Assembly (NCBI GenBank): GCA_037783545.1
Contig: JBBELK010000930.1
Span: forward strand, 290,140-354,139
Source: Henricia sp. BOLD:AAB3569
Lineage: Eukaryota; Echinodermata; Asteroidea; Spinulosida; Echinasteridae
Reading direction: 5' to 3'
DNA length: 64,000 nucleotides
A model generated the notes under the pieces. It searched no databases, had not been told where the DNA came from, and saw only the letters and a program-made list of their open reading frames with translations. This document shows, one piece after another, positions 20,800 to 30,700 of the stretch (positions are counted from its first letter, which is position 1; every line of letters begins with the position of its first letter). The position numbers were made by a program, and so were the translations under genes.

Positions 20800-22295
20800 A
20801 CATTGACCCTTCAAAAGCCTGTGGCCCTGATAATCTTCCTGGTTCAGTTTTGAAGTCGTGTGCATCTATTATCTGCAAACCATTAACTTATCTTTTTCAA
20901 AGATCACTTAATGAAGGAATTTTTCCAGGTTGCTGGAAAACTGCTAATGTTGTTTCTTTACATAAATCTAGTAGTAAGAAAAATGTGGCCAATTACAGAC
21001 CAGTGTCCTTGTTGCCAATTGTTTCCAAAGTGTTTGAGAGAATTGTATGTGCTCAGCTTGTAGATCATGTCCAGCCCGCTATCTCTGATCATCAGCATGG
21101 ATTTGTACCTGGTAGGGATTGCACCACTAATCTTACTACCTTATTACAGGAAGCTTATTCTGCTGTTGATCAGGGCAGCCAGCTGGACATAATCTACACT
21201 GACTTTTCCAAAGCTTTTGATCGAGTTAACCACAATCTTCTATATCACAAACTTGCATCATATCACATACATCTACTGCTACTTGATCTGTTACATAGTT
21301 ACTTGTCTGGAAGGAAACATCGAGTTGTTATTGAAGGTGAATGTTCAAACTGGTATCCGGTCCCTGCAGGTGTACCTCAGGGCTCAGTGTTAGGTCCATT
21401 GTTATTTACTTTGTTTATTAATGACCTACCATCAAGTCTCACGAACAGATCACTACTATTTGCAGATGATATGAAAGTTTTCCGTAAAGTTCTTAATGAT
21501 TATGATTGTATCTCTCTACAAAATGATTTGAATAGATTGCGTGCATGGTGTACAACGTGGAAACTAGATCTTAATCTCCAGAAGTGTTATGTAATGAGTG
21601 TCACATTAAAGAAGAAACCTATCATATTTAATTATACTATAGCTGATTATGTATTGAACCGTGTTTCCACTCAGCGATATCTTGGCATTTTTATAGACAA
21701 CAGACTGAATTTTGTAGCTCATGTTGATTTTATGTTGAAGAAGGCGAATCGTATCATTGGTTTAGTGTGGCGAAACTTCCGACATTGTAAAAATGAACAT
21801 GTACTTCGAACACTGTATTGCTCCCTTATCAGACCTCACCTGGAATATTGTACAGTAGTGTTTAACTCCATTTCCCATTCACAATCTGACAGACTTGAAA
21901 GACTGCAACGACGTTACTTACTATTTATATACAGGGTCCTACACAGTGATCAATGTAATTTGTCTTACTCTAAACTGTGTGAATTGTTTAATTTGCCAAC
22001 TCTTGTCCAAAGGAGAACAGTTAATGATTGCATATTTCTCTATAAACTTATCCATAACAAGTACAATTTAACCACTGATAATCCATTCTCTCTTCATGTT
22101 CCACAACGTCGAACCAGATCTGCCGCCAAACTCATCATGCATGTTCCGCGGAGCCGGGTGGAGGTAACCAAACAAGGCTTTGTTTCAAGGACTTCAACTA
22201 CCTACAACCGACTCCATGAAACATGCGATGTGTTTGGGGCACCAACATTAAATTCTTTCCGTACACAGATTTATAGAAGTATTTCCCACTCCTAG
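20796..22295 (+). CDS. CR1-type ORF, 3' part: reverse transcriptase
   Basis: 499 residues in a different frame from the endonuclease, starting at the ATG that overlaps the upstream stop (ATGA, 20796-20799). RT motifs in order: SKACGPDNLPGSVLK, NYRPVSLLPIVSKVFERIV, DFSKAFDRVNH, GVPQGSVLGPLLFTLFIND, and the catalytic LLFADDMKV with FADD at residues 222-225. A thumb and C-terminal LIRPHLEYC region complete the protein. In relatives endonuclease and RT share one frame, so the break is most simply a one-base loss near 20796; stop-restart coupling is the alternative. Catalytic residues are intact. Confidence 0.88.
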   Translation: MNIDPSKACGPDNLPGSVLKSCASIICKPLTYLFQRSLNEGIFPGCWKTANVVSLHKSSSKKNVANYRPVSLLPIVSKVFERIVCAQLVDHVQPAISDHQHGFVPGRDCTTNLTTLLQEAYSAVDQGSQLDIIYTDFSKAFDRVNHNLLYHKLASYHIHLLLLDLLHSYLSGRKHRVVIEGECSNWYPVPAGVPQGSVLGPLLFTLFINDLPSSLTNRSLLFADDMKVFRKVLNDYDCISLQNDLNRLRAWCTTWKLDLNLQKCYVMSVTLKKKPIIFNYTIADYVLNRVSTQRYLGIFIDNRLNFVAHVDFMLKKANRIIGLVWRNFRHCKNEHVLRTLYCSLIRPHLEYCTVVFNSISHSQSDRLERLQRRYLLFIYRVLHSDQCNLSYSKLCELFNLPTLVQRRTVNDCIFLYKLIHNKYNLTTDNPFSLHVPQRRTRSAAKLIMHVPRSRVEVTKQGFVSRTSTTYNRLHETCDVFGAPTLNSFRTQIYRSISHS

Positions 22296-22545
22296 CTCAA
22301 CTTTGTTTATTTAGCATCACAGTTTTAGCCAGCTTCACATTGAATTAACTTATTTATTGACACAAATGTATGCATATTTATTTATTTATTTATTTATTTA
22401 AATTTGTATTTATTTTTTTCTCCATTTAATAGAGTATTTGTTTAAATTTTTATATGTAAGTTAGTTTATTTTTTCATGATACCTGTAAATGGCAGATCTC
22501 TGCTGTTGGATATCGAAATAAATAAATAAAAATAAATAAATAAAT
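22296..22545 (+). other. CR1 3' UTR and AAAT tail
   Basis: TTTA-rich sequence, then GTTGGATATCGAAATAAATA with repeated AAATA units to 22545, the simple repeat tail typical of CR1/L2 elements. Confidence 0.7.
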
Positions 22546-22567
22546 ATATCATATGAGTGGTTGATGA

Positions 22568-23008
22568 TAGGCTTGGGCGATTCCACGCCGGAATCGAGTA
22601 GAATCGATTCCACCTTAGGAATCGGAATCGCTATTCTATATTTTTGAGGAATCGATTCCCAGTAGGAACCGATAACCTTTCAGCAAGTTTCAATTCCTAT
22701 AGTGATAAACTGCCGATTATAGAAATTACCTAGCAATTTCGATGTATTTCGTAGCCAAAACACTCGACTTCTGCAAGAGTATTCTGCCTGATAATTTCCA
22801 CACATTAGGAACGTGTATGTGGCACAGGCATACGTCATTTTATAGACGAAAAGTGCCGCTCGGTGCCAAACAAATAGGCCGTCGTCTGCCCAAAATGCAC
22901 TGTCGTCAACGTAAACTAGGTTTTAAACTCGCGAAATGTAGTTTTAAATTAAATGTTTCCAGCGAAAAATGGAATCGACTCCGAAAATACCAGAGTCGCC
23001 CAAGCCTA
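22568..23008. mobile_element. hAT-type MITE with 8-bp target duplication
   Basis: Ends TAGGCTTGGGCGA at 22568 and the complement TCGCCCAAGCCTA ending 23008. Flanking octamers are GTTGATGA (22560-22567) and GTTGATGG (23009-23016), 7 of 8 identical. Terminus and 8-bp duplication are characteristic of hAT. At 441 bp it has no transposase. A related end lies at 57060-57225 in inverse orientation. Confidence 0.8.
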
Positions 23009-23016
23009 GTTGATGG

Positions 23017-24453
23017 TCACACTAGCTCAACAATTGTAGTAAGGACGCTCGTTAAGGCTACCCCTATATTTCAGTGTTGCACAAAATGATATGTATTTCT
23101 TGCAACATTTAGTGTCGTATAAATGTCATAAAATTAATTGTTTATGCTTTATTGGGTTGGTTTCAGGTCAAATTGTCCAACCCCTCCATGACCCCTTGGG
23201 GACAGGGTCTTCAGTTTCCCCTCCTCCAAACCGACCAGGCTCCTATTTTCGGAAATAATGAACCAATTAACACAATATTCGGGTCGTTTTAGATGTTTTC
23301 CAGGACGCTAAGTCATTTATGACACTTTCAAATTGACCGGAAGTGGCCATCACTGACGCCCGGTGGAGAAGTGTCGTTTAACATTAATTACCATCATCAT
23401 CACGTCGGATTAAAGGTCATTTTTACACAACCCTCTGAAGACTTTGCTAAAATGGAACAATATTGCTGAAACCGAAGACACTACATTTACAGGTCAAGCT
23501 TTAAGATAGATGCTGTAATGATGTTATAACCAATAAAACACTTAAAACATTAATTTGTTTCGGTGGATTATACCTGCCTGTCATCATAAATTAACCCATG
23601 ACATTGTACCTACCTATGTCTGCTTCATGTAAGCATCAACCCCGGTCGTATTTGTGATAGTGTGGCGGAATCGGGAAGACCGGCAAACGACGATCAAGAT
23701 AAATCCCACCGCTGCCACCATTGTGGCGAAAACAGAAAGAACGAGATTAACGACAATGACAAACCCCACCGCTGCCACTACTGTGGCCAAATAAGAGAGA
23801 ACCAACAATTCCCCGGCATCGGTCAGCCGATACGGTATCCCAACATCTACAAAACAGATAGTTCACGTTATGCAACTGCACACCGTTTACACCAGATTTC
23901 CTCCCAGCAAAGTCTTAACTCTGGTGCAGGAAGCTTGCCATGAACATCCATCTGATGCTCAAAGCTTAGTGAATATTTGGCTTCCTGCGAACTGTGCCGA
24001 GACTCGAACTTCATTATTAATTGTCTATCACTATGGGATCTCACCTGGAACGAATGTCGGACCGAATCCTGCTGACTTCCACCCTGACCCTTCCACGAAT
24101 CCATATCTCAAGCACCCGGTCGCACCTAGCTGCACGATACAAACGAACAGCCCATGCACGGAAGCCCTTTTGCAATGTAAATGTGACACTGTCCAGGAAC
24201 TTTTCCAAAACGGAGTCATCAAGCACCCACCCCTACAAGATCACGTGTTGCAAGTAGATCAGGACATTTTTATAAGCTTTACCATGCTCGCCCTTCCACT
24301 CAAAGTCGGGCAATACATTATTTAGAGAATCAAACAGGTAAACATTCACAAAGAAGAGTAGAAAGGTTACGTCGTAATGCTTCTGTATCTTGACGTGGCA
24401 GGTACGGGAAATCGATCAGAGGTCTCAAGCGACAGTCTGAAGTAGCGGATATA
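23017..24453. other. Non-coding stretch with one zinc-ribbon-like short frame
   Basis: No gene is certain. 23662-23943 is the only frame with visible structure; see separate entry. A 66-base direct duplication (CACCGCTGCCAC..TGTGGC) underlies it. Confidence 0.45.
23662..23943 (+). CDS. Hypothetical short ORF with duplicated CHHCG/CHYCG motif
   Basis: 93 codons. Two tandem copies of HRCHHCGENRKNE/HRCHYCGQIRENQ give two CxxC pairs, as in a zinc ribbon or knuckle, produced by a 66-base duplication. The later part overlaps another open frame (23870-24325) with no known domain. There is no splice or promoter evidence. It could be a decayed transposon protein. Function not recognised. Confidence 0.25.
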   Translation: MAESGRPANDDQDKSHRCHHCGENRKNEINDNDKPHRCHYCGQIRENQQFPGIGQPIRYPNIYKTDSSRYATAHRLHQISSQQSLNSGAGSLP

Positions 24454-26191
24454 AACACAACATCAAAAATAAGTTCCCCCTCTGAAGAACTCCTCAAAAC
24501 TTCCAGGTATCAATTTTTTAAAGATCAAACCTAGCAAAGGATATAGCTAGGGTTGTTAGGAAGCGGTTTCGTGAACAGTAGCGAAATCCGTGACTTAACG
24601 GCTGAATAAGCACAACATGAACCAAACATCATTATCAGACAGTTTACTGACAGTTTAATAATGTGTGTAGCCACTACGTTTGTCAATGACTTCTTGGCAC
24701 CGTCGCCTCATGGAGTTCACGAGTCTTGTGGCTCTTTGCTGGGGAATGGCATTCCATTCTTCTTCCAACATCTGGACCAAGTCAGCAAGGTTGGTGTTGG
24801 CATTAATGCGTGCAGATACAGCTCGCTTCAGCTGGTCCCACAGATGTTCCAGCGGGTTAAGGTCAGGTGAGTTGGCGGGCCACACCATCCTGTGAATGCC
24901 CTCATGTGCCAAGAAAGCATCCACAACTCTTGCTCGATGTAGGCGGGCATTGTCATCCATCAAAGTCATCACCAATGGCAGCGGTGACTGGTGCGACATG
25001 TGGACGCAGGATTTCATCCACGTATCCGATGGCATTCAGGTGTCCATTGATCAGGACGAGCGGTGTCTTGGTTGTTGCAGTTATTCCCACCCACACCATA
25101 ACGCTTCCACCACCAAATGCTGTGATTGGCTGTACACAACACTCCGCGTGCTGCTCACCCCCTTTGTATCCAAACTCTTGTCCTTCCATCAACATGACGA
25201 AGACACATGCGCATTTCGTCTGTAAACAGGACGTTTGCCCACTCTTGTTGTGTCCACCGTGAATGCGCCCTTGCCCATTGCAAACGGGCGGCCCTGTGTC
25301 GTATCATCAGTATGGCCTTCTTTACAAGACGACGAGCGTGAAGACCGGCCCTGTGCAAACGTCTTCTGATGGTAGACGCACTAACCCTCTGACGATTCGG
25401 TGGTCGGAGTCTAGCCTGGAAAATTCGTTCACATTTTTGAGAGAAACACTTTTGTCGGAAATTGTTTAAATATATCAGTTTAACTTCGTAAAGGCATGCG
25501 TATGATCTTGCCTGTTGAGGCTCTTCGTCTTAGAGCTCGGATTATGATGAGACGGTCCTCTGCTGGAGTAGTGACTCTTGGACGACCACTGCGTGGTCTA
25601 TTCTGCACCTGACCAGTCTGCTGGTATTTCCTTCGCAGCTTTCTGATGGCATTGGGGCCGACACTCATCCTTCAGGCCAATTACAATTGCCCTATCCTGA
25701 TCAGATAACCTGGGCATGATCACTTAGTGCAATGGAAGTGTTGTGTTTGGTGTACAAGTGAGTGTTGGTCAGGAATTTTATTGGTTTTATAGGCCTACAT
25801 TTCATTGTTGATACCAGATTCTTTTGTATTGAATGTGTGTTTTACTATTCATAATCTTAGGAATGTCTCCCAAATATCCATGAATGGATGCCTGGCCGAG
25901 TATGAATTCAAAAGAAAAAGGATATGATATGGTGCAACCTTGGCATTCCATTGCATGTTGTATCACACTTGTGAAAATGGCATGAAATCACTCTTGCGAA
26001 TTTTAAAAGGGACTCATTTTGTCTTTACTATGTGCTCATTCAGTCGTTAAGTCACATATTTCGCTATTTTTCACGAAACCGCTTCCTAACAACCCTAGCT
26101 ATATCCTTTGCTAGGTTTGATCTTCTAAAAATTGATACCTGGAAGTTTTGAGGGGTTCTTCAGAGGGGGAACTTATTTTTGATGTTGTGTT
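24454..26191 (-). mobile_element. Tc1-type transposon with about 160-bp TIRs
   Basis: A 1738-bp element flanked by TA (24452-24453, 26192-26193). The left end AACACAACATCAAAAATAAG and about 155 following bases are inverted at 26035-26191 with a few mismatches. The transposase lies on the minus strand and is broken. DD34E spacing confirms Tc1. Confidence 0.88.
24655..25717 (-). pseudogene. Tc1 transposase (DD34E), multiply frameshifted
   Basis: The start is probably ATG at 25717 (MPRLSDQDRAIVIGLK). The frame shifts, then NAIRKLRRKYQQTGQVQNRPRSGRPR (paired-type DNA-binding region), the NVLFTDE block with the first D, FGGGSVMVWVGI, and VMTLMDDNARLH followed by SPDLNPLEHLWDQLKR. Exactly 34 residues lie between D of DNARLH and E of LEHLW, the Tc1 signature. 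Pieces occupy at least three frames, so the gene is dead. It would have excised and inserted the element at TA. Confidence 0.85.
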
Positions 26192-26288
26192 TACATTGCT
26201 GCAGTAATGAAAAAGTTCTCAGCCTGAATGGTAGTCTCTTACAAAAACGCACGACATTACATATCGAAGATATTTGTGGTATTACACG

Positions 26289-26319
<31 letters not shown>
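26289..26319. repeat. Poly-C tract
   Basis: 31 consecutive C between the Tc1 element and the 98-bp minisatellite. Length may be an assembly estimate. Confidence 0.9.
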
Positions 26320-27390
26320 TGGTGTATACTTACCACCTGTACCATCTCCATTAGGGAAAGAGTTAACTTGGGACCATTGTCATAGTTGGGGGATGATAGG
26401 AGCAATATATGCTGCATTTGGTGTATACTTACCACCTGTATCATCTCCATTAGTGAAAGAGTTAACTTGGGACCATTGTCATAGTTGGGGCATAATAGGA
26501 GCAATATGCTGCATTTGGTGTATACTTACCACCTGTATCATCTCCATCAGTGAAAGAGTTAACTTGGGACCATTGTCATAGTTGGGTGATAGTAGGAGCA
26601 ATATGCTGCATTTGGTGTATACTTACCACCTGTACCATCTCCATTAGTGAAAGAGTTAACTTGGGACCATTGTCATAGTTGGGGTGATAGGAGCAATATG
26701 CTGCATTTGGTGTATACTTACCACCTGTACCATCTCCATTAGTGAAAGAGTTAACTTGGGACCATTGTCATAGTTGGGGGATAATAGGAGCAATATGCTG
26801 CATTTGGTGTATACTTACCACCTGTACCATCTCCATTAGTGAAAGAGTTAACTTGGGACCATTGTCATATAGTTGGGGGATAATAAGAGCAATATGCTGC
26901 ATTTGGTGTATACTTACCACCTGTACCATCTCCATTAGTGAAAGAGTTAACTTGGGACCATTGTCATAGTTGGGGTGATAGGAGCAATATGCTGCATTTG
27001 GTGTATACTTACCTCCTGTACCATCTCCATTAGTGAAAGAGTTAACTTGGGACCATTGTCATAGTTGGGGGATGATAGGAGCAATATGCTGCATTTGGTG
27101 TATACTTACCACCTGTACCATCTCCATTAGGGAAAGAGTTAACTTGGGACCATTGTCATAGTTGGGGGATGATAGGAGCAATATATGCTGCATTTGGTGT
27201 ATACTTACCACCTGTACCATCTCCATTAGGGAAAGAGTTAACTTGGGACCATTGTCATAGTTGGGGGATGATAGGAGCAATATGCTGCATTTGGTGTATA
27301 CTTACCACCTGTACCATCTCCATTAGTGAAAGAGTTAACTTGGGACCATTGTCATAGTTGGGGTGATAGGAGCAATATGCTGCATTTGGT
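26320..27390 (-). repeat. Minisatellite, 11 units of about 98 bp, each with a splice-donor-like site
   Basis: The word GTATACTTACCACCTGTACC recurs 11 times at 95-100 base spacing, with CATCTCCATTAGTGAAAGAG and TTGGGACCATTGTCATAGTT between. On the minus strand each unit reads ACAGGTGGTAAGTATAC, a good donor consensus, preceded by a 33-base segment after CCCAAG. Units are 95% or more alike by eye, implying recent expansion or homogenisation. The array abuts the minus copy of repeat C at 27390. Confidence 0.9.
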
Positions 27391-27666
27391 GCTATACAAA
27401 TTTGTTGCTTTGTTTTATAGTCATATTCTCATCATCAATGTGAAAGCAGGTCACAGTGGGATGATGTTTGTGGTCGCAGCACTCAAAATCGTGATTTTTG
27501 ACGATTTTTGTAATTTTGCATCAACAATTGTTTGTTTTCTTTGCTCATAAACGGCACATACACCGGCTGTAACACTCAAGAATACTATTTTGGGATGTCC
27601 CAAGATATACTACAACTGAAAATAGGGTGAAGAAATCCGAACATTTTTCGTAAATAAATGGCCCAT
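27385..27666 (-). repeat. Dispersed repeat C, minus copy
   Basis: Reverse complement matches 18366-18640 (CATTTATTTACGAAAAAT, TTTTCAGTTGTAGTATA, GGGACATCCCAAAA, AAAATCACGATTTT). The inner edge meets the 98-bp minisatellite, which is absent from the plus copy. Confidence 0.75.
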
Positions 27667-29684
27667 CTCAGGGACTAATGTGTTAGTAAAGGTGTGTACT
27701 AACACCTTTTAAAAAGTTGAAATTCAATTCCCCTAGGAAACCACGTGACAGCTTTTAAAAGTTTAACCCAAACAAATTAGTAAAGGCAACAGCCGCTGAC
27801 AAAGCGCCCATTCGTTTTGAATGGCGCGCGCTTAAGCAGACGGCTGCATTTATTTCAATTCAAAATCCAAAAGAAAAGAAAATCTAAGTAAGAATGGCAA
27901 GTAAATGTATGCTAAAAAGTAGTACTACCAATATTTCCTATTTTAGAATGAGGATTACAGACCAAAATATGTTTAAAAATACCGAGAAAAATCGCCACGC
28001 GTACACACAATCACATGGTCATCCGCGGGTACTTTTCGCGAGAAGTTGCCACGGCCTAACATGGCGCCTGGAGCACCACGGTGGGCCGGCTTTGTACACA
28101 AGGCGTGGCGACTGCGCACTCTAGCCTAACGCATCCCTTAATTGTTCACTTGTCACAGGTACCTACATATATTCTAACAGACACCTGCTCGACATGAATG
28201 GCTATTTTTTAACAATCCTCTGAAAGCCAAAGGCGTCAAATTAACAGAGGCCCAATCCGTCATGCGGGCATACCACTTGTCTGAGTGATATGGCAATTAA
28301 TTGTAGCCAGATTAGCTCGAGGATACGCGGTGAGTGTGCTTGAGTGCAATGCTGCAATTAAAGGGCATATTGCTTTGGATTGGGCGTTTTTGGGCTACAC
28401 AAATAAAATGGGCATGATTGGAACGTTTGTCGAAAAGTAGAGAATATACTGATTCACATAAAAATACCTTTAAATGGTATGAGTTGTGTTTAATTTCGTG
28501 TCAAAAAGAATGTCCGCCATTTTGTAGAACCAAATTTGTGACTCCACAAAATGGCGAAACGTGTCCCCGTAGTCGTATTCCAGTCGCATCTTGTTGAAGC
28601 CAAGCCCCCTGGCACTTGTGCAGACGAGGCGAGTAGGCTAGGGGCGAGTCGGTCAGGGGACGACATGGTAAGGGGCGAGTCGGTCAAGAGGTGAGTTGTC
28701 GAGGGGCCGAGTTCGCCAGGGGGCGAGTCTGTGGCGTTGGCTGGCAAAATCCTGTCCCGTATGACTACTAGAGCTAAATCCCATCGCGGTGGCACCATTA
28801 GCGACCTCTCGCTTTGAACAATACCCAGCGACTCGGCTGGTTACCGGAATATCTTATTGTAAAAACCATACTTACACCCGGCGAATTTACGAATTTTTCT
28901 GATCATTTTTATTACCAGCCATTCTATTTCGACTGATCTTTGCATATCCGATCAAGTTTGGGTTTCTTTTTAATTACTGGGCATCCAATTTAGATTTTAT
29001 TGCACTCCTTTTTATTTTCCGGAGCGTTCATTTTAGTTCTGTGCATTCTATTTCGTTTTGGGGCACACAATACTTAATACGCAGCATTCCTAAATTTAAT
29101 GCTTGCTATCTTTTGATGGTTAATTCATTCAAATTCACGAATGTTGGTGAGCATGTGACAAATTTACCATACTTTTCTTTTCTTTTTCGTTTATGTGCAA
29201 TTGTTTACATCGTTTGACCATTCAAATTAAAACAAAATTGATGGACAAAATCTGTGTGTCTGAAACAGACATGTGTGATATAACGATATAACGATATAAC
29301 GAAATAATGAAACGAAAAGGGACGGGGTTTTCTTTTTAACTGTTGATCTTTTCTACTTGATTGTAAGTTTTAACAAATCTTTAGGGGGCATCTTTATGCG
29401 GACATGTTTTTAACCCTTTGACGTTTGTTTACCGTCTCTTGTTCGCTCTGGTTTTGTAAGCTGAATTACCCATCAATCTCTTGATGTGCAAGACATCGAG
29501 GCATGTATGTTTGGCAATTGTTATACCACCGGGAACACTTGGATTGGGTTATTTGTCCAATGTTTTCTTGGGCCACTTCCACCAGACGATCACATCTCCA
29601 ATCCTGTAGGTTCCTTCCTGCTTCTTGCGCAGCTTGTCGATCCCCTACTCATTGTTGCCATTCTGGAAGGGCTAGATCTCTCTT
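27667..29684. other. Non-coding stretch with GGGCGAGTC-rich segment
   Basis: No gene recognised. 27685-27712 holds a small perfect hairpin (AAAGGTGT/ACACCTTT). 28615-28740 is a degenerate GAGTCGGTCAGGGGC array, compositionally like 35810-35945. 29278-29305 is a short ATATAACG microsatellite. Confidence 0.5.
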
Positions 29685-29815
29685 GACTCTAGCCTTTAGT
29701 CAAGGCTGCCTTGGCGAGTTATATATTCGCGCGCAGCCAGTTTTGCAACGCTTGAGGAAAGACTAGCACGCACGGACTGTCCGCCCAGACAGCCTTTACC
29801 ATAGCGTTTCTTGGA
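29685..29815 (+). repeat. Dispersed repeat B, plus copy
   Basis: CTAGCCTTTAGTCAAGGC, CGCTTGAGGAAAGACTA and GCCTTTACCATAGCGT are shared with the minus copy at 36240-36367. It contains the small palindromes GCCTT/AAGGC and ACGC..GCGT. Confidence 0.65.
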
Positions 29816-30159
29816 GCTTATGTTTTTCTTTATTTCTGTCTACCGTTTTGGTAGAGGGGTTACGTGCATAATGCATGAGGTCAGGATTCCCCATTGACCA
29901 ATGAGAAGGTGAACTGTTAAACTGCATGACGTCATACGCATAGAAAATTAGGCAGTTGTAGTTTGTGTGAATCTTCGAAGAATAAAAAGCTAAATATTTC
30001 GGGAAACTTAATAAGTCCCAACATATCCAGGCCAAGAAAATGCTCGCTGGAGATGATCGCGATTTAGGGGAATATTAAATTCATCAAGGCCTACTCGTAC
30101 TCCCGAACCGGCCGGCCGCACAGTACACCGTGCCGCGCCGGTATATGCCGCCGGCCGGT
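29816..30159. other. Short non-coding stretch; outer diverged edge of palindrome
   Basis: No gene. The last 45 bases (GCGGCACGGTGTACTG, in complement) resemble GCCGCACGGTGCATTG near 33690, so the inverted repeat may extend beyond 30160 in decayed form. Confidence 0.4.
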
Positions 30160-30700
30160 CTAGTCGGGTATCTATGGGGGACCCCCCGTGCACCCCCCCC
30201 AGTACTAAACCAAACCAACTTTTTTAGGTGCATTTTATGGTCCTAAAACACATTTTTGATGTTAACAGTAAAAAAAACCCGATGCACTCGGGTTATTCAA
30301 AATGGCGGCCAAAATGGCGGCCAAAATGGTCAAAAATAATATATTGGCCAAATAATACGATGAAAGCACTTAAAAAATGGCTAGTTATATGTTTTTTACC
30401 CTCGCAAATTTATTTCTGGGGTCCCTTTTTTTCTATCATGCTTCAAATTCAAAATGGCGGCCAATATGGAGGCCAATATGGCTGCCAAAAGTGGCCAACT
30501 GTGAGCAAAATGATATATAATGGACAAAAATAATGATAAACACATACATAACAAAAGTTATGTTTTTGACCCTCGCAAATTTATTTCTGGGGTCCCCTTT
30601 TTTCTATCATGCTTTAAATTCAAAATGGCGGCCAATATGGCTGCCAAAAGTGGCCAACATGAGAAAAATGATATACATGTATAATGGACAAAAAAATACA
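30160..30700 (+). repeat. Left high-identity arm of palindrome
   Basis: Aligns base by base, in complement, with 33110-33649; few substitutions and one duplicated about 170-base module on the right arm. Confidence 0.8.

Larger units (their letters stand above)
18895..22545 (+). mobile_element. CR1-type APE-class non-LTR retrotransposon carrying a 2A peptide
   Basis: A single element carries, in order, a hydrophobic N terminus, a 2A motif, an APE endonuclease and a reverse transcriptase, then about 220 bases of T-rich 3' UTR and a tail of AAATAAATAAATA (22515-22545). Tail type and domain order fit CR1/L2-like elements. Only one frame break separates endonuclease and RT, so the copy is young. 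The 5' boundary is approximate. Confidence 0.85.

Noticed and set aside
26320-27390. CRISPR-like regular array
   Set aside because: Units are identical over their whole 98 bases with no variable spacers; the context is eukaryotic. It is a minisatellite.
27685-27712. Rho-independent terminator-like hairpin with T run
   Set aside because: The genome is eukaryotic; the small palindrome has no neighbouring gene.
28490-28798. ORF with PSTTHLLTDSPL-type text
   Set aside because: Comes from a degenerate GAGTCGGTCAGGGG array; no start context or homologous motif.
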